Shown: positions 58,801-64,000 of the stretch, in pieces | How the letters are laid out: every line of letters begins with the position of its first letter | Position numbering within the stretch: the first letter of the stretch is position 1 | Assembly: GCA_025594325.1 (NCBI GenBank) | Contig: JANHCV010000007.1 | Span: forward strand, 1,922,001 to 1,986,000 | Length of the DNA: 64,000 nt | Reading direction: 5' to 3' | Source of the DNA: Blastocladiella emersonii ATCC 22665 | Lineage: Eukaryota > Blastocladiomycota > Blastocladiomycetes > Blastocladiales > Blastocladiaceae | The notes under the pieces: model-generated | What the model was told of the DNA's origin: nothing | Database searches by the model: none | What the model saw: the letters and a program-made list of their open reading frames with translations, nothing else | Position numbers and translations under genes: made by a program

Positions 58801-59425
58801 GGAAGCCGCAGCCGCGAAGCGTGTGGTCTTGCCCGCGACGGCACCGGGGCCAGAGGCGACACGGTGGTGGTAGGGCTCGGACACGGCGTCGATCTCCTCG
58901 TCCTCGGTGGCATTGTCGTTGTCGTCGGAGAGCGACGAGAGGGCGTCGGCCTCGTTGTCCTCCTCCTCGTCGTCGGTCGAGTCGGTCGGGCGTGAGGAGC
59001 GCTTCCGCTTGGCCGACGAGCGCGGGGCCGCGGCGGCAGCGGGTCGCTTGGCGCGGTTCGCGGCGGTGCGCGAGGACGCGCGGTGTGGTGGCACGGGGAG
59101 GTCGGCGAGGACAGGATCCAGGTCCATGGGCGCGGGCGGGTGGTGGTGGGTGTAGGGGTTGGCGGCAAAGTAGCCGGCGCTGGGCGAGGCGGTTGGGAGC
59201 GGCGGGGCCGGAGCGGGAGGGTAGGCCGCGGGACTCACGACGTGGTGATGCGGGAGGTGGTGGCCGTGGAGGAGCGGCGAGGAGGCGGCGCTCGACGGGT
59301 CCGAGGCGGGCGCGCCGTAGTACGGATATTGGTGAGGATAGTCGCCGCCGGACTAGAGGTTTGGTGGGAGTTGGTGATGGTCAGCGATAGCACGGGCGCC
59401 AAGTCGGGGACAGCAAGCGCACCAT
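52846..59425 (-). CDS. CHD-family chromatin remodeller, CHD6-9/Kismet-like
   Basis: CHD proteins slide nucleosomes using a Snf2 ATPase. The main exon 59352-52846 codes about 2168 residues. Its frame lacks an ATG upstream but starts right after a TAG acceptor, and ATG at 59425-59423 is followed at once by a GTGCGC donor, so the first coding exon is probably just the start codon (intron 59422-59353, 70 nt). After acidic and Ser-rich N-terminal parts come two chromodomains (about 290-365, EFLVKYKNLSYMHREWVP; about 388-440, YYLVKWENLAYDQASWE). The ATPase shows SSIMADEMGLGKTVQS, DEAHKLKNKSSK, LLTGTPLQNS and ARCHRIGQKKPVQIYRL. SANT-like (WSPTEKLYFERRLMVFG) and Kismet-type repeats (DRDLLIGIVKHGYHVF; DKTLLLGIAKHGYGRYE) follow. 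The ATPase loop (TNIQKKWYRAILERNFSML) and these KHGY repeats favour CHD6-9 over CHD1 or Mi-2. It is complete and looks functional. Confidence 0.93.
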
Positions 59426-60156
59426 GGTCGCGGAACGGTCAAGTCGCGTGCGGGGGTGCCGGCGAGGGCACGCGAGAGGAGTGCGAGTCTAAGCGAGCGG
59501 ACAAAGTGAGGACGTGTTGTTGGATGAAGATCAAGGTGTTGGGGAGCGTACCGAGCGGGCGAGCAGGCCGGTCGAGTCGAGGGCGGCGCGGGTCGCGCTT
59601 GGTGCCGCGGACAGCGAGGGCGAGGCGCACGAACGCGGTGCGAGACGCGACGCGGAATCACGCCAGGTCAGGCGCCGGTCGGGTCAGTCTGCAAGCCGGT
59701 CAACTCTACAGCGTGGCCGAGCCGAGGGTGAGAATCCAACCCAGCGTGCATGAAGCGCCGAGCGGATCGGCCTCGAGCGAAGCGCACCGGCGGGTTCGGG
59801 AGGAGCAGAGGGCCTCTCCGTGCGGCGTGGAGGGCTCGCGCGGGAAGTAGTGCTCGCAGCGAAGACGGACGGGACGTGGGTGCAGAGTCACCGCGGACAC
59901 GGGCGGGCAGCGAAGAGCAGCCGGCGGAGGCGGTGGCCGAGGCGGCAAGCAGGGCGGCCGGAGGGTGCACGACACTGAGGTGGGAGACTGGGCCGAGCGA
60001 GGCGCGCCGTCGTCGTGGTCGCAGAGGGAAGCGGGAAGGCCGGCGTGCGTTCGCCGTCGTGGGTCGCAGTTGCGGTCGCAGCGATGCAGGGTGGGAGATG
60101 CAGCGCAAGCTCACTCGGCAGCGGGGGAGGGGGTGGACGGCGAGCAGAGCGGGCGT

Positions 60157-60189
<33 letters not shown>

Positions 60190-61752
60190 GGGACGAGGGA
60201 CGGCCGTCGTCGTCGCGGCGTGCCCGCGGCATCGCCGTGCGACGGCTCAGCTCACCCGCCGCCCTCGGCTCGCCGCCTTTTTCGCCCCGATCCGGCCGCC
60301 ACGCGTCGCGCTGAACCTCAGCATCGAGCTAGAATCACTCTCCGCCGTGCCACGAGCACCGGGCGATATCCTGGTGTATTTAGGCGCCATTCCCGCGTAT
60401 TGGCGGGGCATGCGGGGTATCCGGATACGGCGGCGGGCCCATGGCAACGCGGCGGGCGGGTGCGGCGTGAGGCGCGCGCACACGCCCACCGCGGCGCACG
60501 CGCTCAGGGCGACGACGGCACGGCGGGGCGGCGGCGGGCGCACGGCACCGCGTGGCGTGAAGTCGCGTGAGCGTTCCCGCCGGCGCGGCGCCCTCCCGCG
60601 CTTCTCCACGGTGACGGCGTGGCGGCGCTCGCCGGTTCCCAGAGCCGCCTCGTGCAGGATGACGCTCAGGTCGTGGCGCGCGTTGCTCCAAGTGCGAGCG
60701 AGCGGCGGCCGTCGGTGGTCGCGCTGACGGTGTGGAGGAGTCCCGTGTCCGAGCCTTGAAAAGGCCCAAGCGCTCGCGTCCGCCACTTGGTGCATCGGCC
60801 GCCTGGGGGGCACGGCGAGTGCAGCGACGATGGGTGGCGGTGCCGCTGCGTGGTGAGGTCGGCCGAGCGCGTCGCAGCTTGTCGCCGCTCCACTTGATCG
60901 CCTCACGCAGACGAGCGACGTGTTGTGAGGTTCGCTGGCCCGCGCGACCCGCCCGCGTCTGGGCAGGCGCGTCTCGCACGCCCAGCGAGCGGGCAGCGCC
61001 GGCGCGACGTCGGCTCGGGGCGTGCAACGCGCCCTCCGCGTGTCCCGCAGCGAGGTATCTCCTCCACGAAGTTGGAGCGCTTGCGTCCGCCACTCGCCGC
61101 ATCCTCTCATCGCCCGCGTGGACCGAGCGTCGCGACGCTGCACAGCGCGCTGCCTCGAGCTCGGCGCGTCTCCACTCACCGACCGCGATGACTCGGCGCT
61201 AGCTCCAAGCGCGGCGCCGATGACTGTGCCGCACAAGGCGGGCCGCGGCCGGTTGTTCGCCGCGTCCCGCTCCGTCGCTTCAGCCCGCCCGCACGCGTCC
61301 AGCCCGAACGCGTCCCTGGTCGTCGTCTCCTGAGCGGCGCAACGCGTCCATCGCCCGCGGCTGCTGACCACGGTCCCGACGGAGGCTCACGTCGGCGGCT
61401 ACGCGGGGCCGCTGCAGCGACCATGGCCATGACCACGACGCGCTCCTCTCGCAGATCAGCGATGGATCGCGCAAGGGCAGGGACGGGTGGCGCTGCGCGA
61501 GCCGGGCAACCGATCGGGCTCCCGCGCGATTGCCCGCGGGAGCCGCCGTCCCCGCGCCCGTCTCCCCTCCCCCCTCCCCTCCCCTCCCTCGCCGCGATCC
61601 GCCCTCCCTCCCCTCCCTCTCGCCTGCCCGACACTCACGTATCCATGAATTCGCACCGGCCCTGAGCCCGATCGTCGCTCCCCTTGCTCCCTGCTCGCAC
61701 CGTGCCGCCGCAGCCCGACCATCCCCGCGCAACCACCACCATCACCACCGCC
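59426..61752. promoter_or_regulatory. Long divergent spacer between CHD and the ABC transporter
   Basis: 2.3 kb with no supported gene. It should contain both promoters. Visible items are the 33-bp element at 59636, a CGG-rich run at about 60150-60190, GTATTTAG near 60376 as the only TATA-like patch, and a strongly pyrimidine-rich stretch at 61540-61640 before the transporter ATG. Two loosely similar stretches share GCGTCCGCCACT (about 60777 and 61084) and may be an old duplication. A decayed or non-coding gene cannot be excluded. Confidence 0.4.
59636..59668 (+). repeat. 33-bp conserved upstream element, copy near CHD
   Basis: It starts CGGTGCGAGACGCGACGCGG and ends AATCACGCCAGGT, 211 bp upstream of the CHD start codon and in inverted orientation relative to that gene. 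It has 31 of 33 positions in common with 52697-52729. A weaker half-match (GCGTGAT plus GAGACGCGTCGCG) lies in the androglobin/CatSper promoter at 21741-21765. Confidence 0.6.
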
Positions 61753-64000
61753 ATGGCCGGCACCTCCCCGCGCCTCCCGCCGGCCTCGCCTGCCGCACCG
61801 GCGTCGACCGCCGATCCCGTCTCCCAGATCGCCGACAACGTCGCCGTCCCGCTCGTCGCGCCGCCGCCCGCCGACGACCGCGACCGCGATCATGCACCAT
61901 CAAAGTCCGTCAACAGCAGCGCCGAGTCGCTCGTCGCCAAGCGCTCGGCCCCGACCGCTGCCGCTGCCGATTCCGGCGCCGAGTCGGTCTCGCAGTCCAC
62001 GTCGCCGATGCTCGCCGCCAACATCTTCTCGCGCCTGTGCGGCCCTTCTCGCCCTTGCTCCGTCCATGAATCGCCCCGCTCACCCCACCTCGCACCCTCC
62101 ACTAGCTGGTACTCGTGGTGCACCCCGCTGATGCGCGCCGGCTACCACCACCCGCTGCAGGAATCGGACCTGCTCCCGCTCGGCGAGCCCTTCGCCGCCG
62201 ACCGCGCCCTCGCCACCTTCCTCGGCCACTTCCGCACCACCCTCGCCGCGTGGCAGACCAAGGTCGGCCTGCCCACCGCGACGGACCGCAACCCCGCCCT
62301 CCACGTCCCCGCGCCGCACCGCGTCCCGCTCGCCGTCATCCTGCGCGCCCTCTACCGCTCCTTCGGCACCATGTGGGTCGTCGCCGGCGCCCTCAAGGTC
62401 CTCGGCGACGCGACCGCCCTGCTCATCCCCGTCTGCGTCGCCCGCATCGTCGCCATCCTGTCCGATTGCCAGGCCAGCTTCGCCCCCGCTGCCGCCGCCG
62501 ACCAGCCTGAGCACTACTGCAACGCCAACGCCGGCTTCGTCACCGTCGCCCTCATGTTCGCGTGCCAGCTCGTCTCGAGCGTCTCGACCAACGCCTTCTG
62601 GCACCTGTCCATGTTCACCGGTCTGCGCGTCCGCACCGCCCTCGTCACCGCCATCTTCGACAAGGCCCTCAAGCTCAGCAACGCCGCCCGCGCCGCCGAG
62701 TGGAACGTCGGCAAGGTCGTCAACCTCGTCTCCACCGACTGCTCGCGCCTCAGCGACCAGGCCGTCCCCTTCTTCCACCAGCTCTGGACCTGCCCGCTCC
62801 AGGTCACCGTCGCCATGATCCTCATGGTCAACTACATTGGCTGGGCCGCCCTCGTCGGCTTCGGCTTCCTCGCCCTCTTCGTCCCGCTCCAGGGCCGCGC
62901 CATGGCCGCCATCGCCGTCATGCGCCGCAAGTCGCAGCGCATCACCGACCGCCGCGTCAAGCTCATCAACGAGCTGCTCCAGGGCATCAAGATCGTCAAG
63001 CTGCTCGCCTGGGAGCGGCCCTTCCTCGCCAAGGTCGAGGCCGAGCGCGAAAAGGAGCTCTACTACGTGACCCGCGTCGCTGTGTGGAAGTCGGCCGTCG
63101 TCGGCGTCGCCATCGCCGCGCCCGCCATCGCCGCCGTCTGCGCCTTCTCGACCTACGCCGCCTTCCACCCGCTCGTCCCCTCGCTCGTCTTCGGCTCGCT
63201 CTCGCTCCTCAACCTCGCCCGCATGCCGCTGTGGCAGATCCCGCAGGCCTACGCATACCTCCTCGACGCCCAGGTCGCGCTCCGCCGCATCACCAACCTG
63301 CTCGTCGCCGCCGAGTCCGAGGCCATGCCCACCGTCACCCGCTCCGACGACCCGAACCGCCCCGCCATCGCCATTGACGCCGCGTCCTTCACGTGGGAGC
63401 TCACCGGCGCCACCGGCCCGGTCCCTCCCGCGGCGCCCAGCTCGTCCGAGAAGGAGAAACTCGGCGCGAGCGACTCGGTCGTCGCGCTCCCGCTCCCGCT
63501 CCCGCTCCCGACCTCGTCCGCCGACGACGCTGTGTTCATCCGTGACCTCGACCTGCGCATCCCCAAGGGCGCGCTCGTTAGCGTCGTTGGAAAGGTGGGC
63601 TCCGGCAAGAGCTCCCTGCTCAGCGCCATGATCGGCGAGATGGAGCGCGTCGCCGGGTCGGTCGCCATTGACGGCCGCGTTGCGTACTGCCCGCAGATCC
63701 CCTTCATCCTCAACGACACGCTGCGCGCCAACGTGACTTTCGGCGCGCCCTTTGACGAGGCCCGCTACAACGACGCCATCTACTACAGCGCGCTGCACCG
63801 CGACCTCGCACAGCTGCCCGGCGGCGACGCGAGCGAGGTCGGCCAGCAGGGGCTCGTCCTGTCGGGCGGCCAGCGCGCCCGCACCACCCTCGCGCGCGCC
63901 CTCTTCGCCTCGCCGTCAATTCTTCTCGCCGACGATATTTTGGCCGCCCTGGACCAACATGTGGCTGCGTTCGTCTTCCACAAGTGCCTGCGCGGCCACC
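61753..64000 (+). CDS. ABC transporter, ABCC/MRP type (3' end beyond the window)
   Basis: Exon 1 is 61753-62036, the intron 62037-62105 (69 nt, GTGCGG...CTAG) and exon 2 62106 onward, open at base 64000, for about 726 residues so far. ABCC full transporters export conjugates and drugs across plasma or vacuolar membranes. The N-terminus is soluble, Ala/Ser-rich and without TMD0, so a short MRP (MRP4/5, Yor1 type) is likely. NIFSR joined to LWYSWCTPLMRAGYHHPLQE is the usual lead-in. TMD1 has ALYRSFGTMWVVAGALKVL and the ABCC motif GLRVRTALVTAIFDKALKLS. NBD1 shows Walker A VVGKVGSGKSSLLSAMIGEM (near 590), the Q-loop AYCPQIPFILNDTLR, the signature LSGGQRARTTLARAL and Walker B ILLADDILAALD. In that Walker B the usual catalytic DDPxxAVD is DDILAALD; the acidic pair is kept and Pro is replaced. 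NBD2 lies outside the window. Confidence 0.93.
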   Translation, partial: MAGTSPRLPPASPAAPASTADPVSQIADNVAVPLVAPPPADDRDRDHAPSKSVNSSAESLVAKRSAPTAAAADSGAESVSQSTSPMLAANIFSRLCGPSRPCSVHESPRSPHLAPSTSWYSWCTPLMRAGYHHPLQESDLLPLGEPFAADRALATFLGHFRTTLAAWQTKVGLPTATDRNPALHVPAPHRVPLAVILRALYRSFGTMWVVAGALKVLGDATALLIPVCVARIVAILSDCQASFAPAAAADQPEHYCNANAGFVTVALMFACQLVSSVSTNAFWHLSMFTGLRVRTALVTAIFDKALKLSNAARAAEWNVGKVVNLVSTDCSRLSDQAVPFFHQLWTCPLQVTVAMILMVNYIGWAALVGFGFLALFVPLQGRAMAAIAVMRRKSQRITDRRVKLINELLQGIKIVKLLAWERPFLAKVEAEREKELYYVTRVAVWKSAVVGVAIAAPAIAAVCAFSTYAAFHPLVPSLVFGSLSLLNLARMPLWQIPQAYAYLLDAQVALRRITNLLVAAESEAMPTVTRSDDPNRPAIAIDAASFTWELTGATGPVPPAAPSSSEKEKLGASDSVVALPLPLPLPTSSADDAVFIRDLDLRIPKGALVSVVGKVGSGKSSLLSAMIGEMERVAGSVAIDGRVAYCPQIPFILNDTLRANVTFGAPFDEARYNDAIYYSALHRDLAQLPGGDASEVGQQGLVLSGGQRARTTLARALFASPSILLADDILAALDQHVAAFVFHKCLRGH

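Noticed and set aside
60247-61371. Minus-strand frame of 374 codons in the CHD/ABC spacer
   Set aside because: Arg/Ala/Pro-rich, starts with no context, no domain or homology; judged a GC artefact.
62080-63798. Minus-strand frame of 572 codons over the ABC transporter
   Set aside because: Shadow; Walker and signature motifs are in the plus frame.

Overview
The window is nuclear DNA of a flagellated fungus, most likely a blastocladiomycete relative of Allomyces or Blastocladiella. I base this on three things. It is very GC-rich and has short introns, about 60-160 nt and mostly GTACG/GTGCG...TAG. It pairs fungal genes, such as a large chitin synthase with a myosin-like head and a DEK_C tail, with genes for motile cilia or sperm. 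The taxon is an inference, not proved by any single gene. The high GC content opens very long antisense frames, so genes were picked by protein family and splice logic, not by ORF length.

Layout. 1-13580 (-): HYDIN, the giant axonemal central-pair protein, cut off by the window start. 14234-14758 (+): mitochondrial pyruvate carrier subunit MPC2. 15091-16587 (+): a Gln-rich protein with a JHY-like C-terminal motif. 16657-21611 (-): androglobin-like protein in which I see no globin. 21946-24380 (+): CatSper-type cation channel, head-to-head with the androglobin gene. 24633-25871 (-): NmrA-like Rossmann protein. 26530-29024 (+): GCFC/PAXBP1-type protein. The first 24 kb therefore holds at least three and probably four flagellar genes, which fits a uniflagellate zoospore.

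29025-36367 is accessory DNA with no intact gene found. It holds a possible coding relic (about 29.1-30.5 kb), a 375-bp AT-rich direct repeat (30826 and 35675) bracketing about 4.5 kb, and inside that bracket a decayed copy of a chitin-synthase DEK_C tail.

36368-38205 (-): aspartyl aminopeptidase. 38443-41346 (-): von Willebrand A-domain protein with a (GA)24 tract upstream. 41.69-42.08 kb: broken copy of a chitin-synthase 3' end. 42372-45690 (-): multi-exon pseudogene ending in Cys/His-rich and nuclease-like domains of a kind I associate with giant viruses and algae. It carries stops, frameshifts and a 41-bp tandem duplication. 46145-51977 (-): intact chitin synthase, whose 3' end is about 98% identical over 324 bp to the broken copy, so the two form direct repeats around the pseudogene.

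52846-59425 (-): CHD-family chromatin remodeller closest to the CHD6-9/Kismet class, with a probable first coding exon that is just the ATG. 61753-64000 (+): ABCC/MRP-type ABC transporter, cut by the window end. No tRNA, rRNA or CRISPR was recognised.
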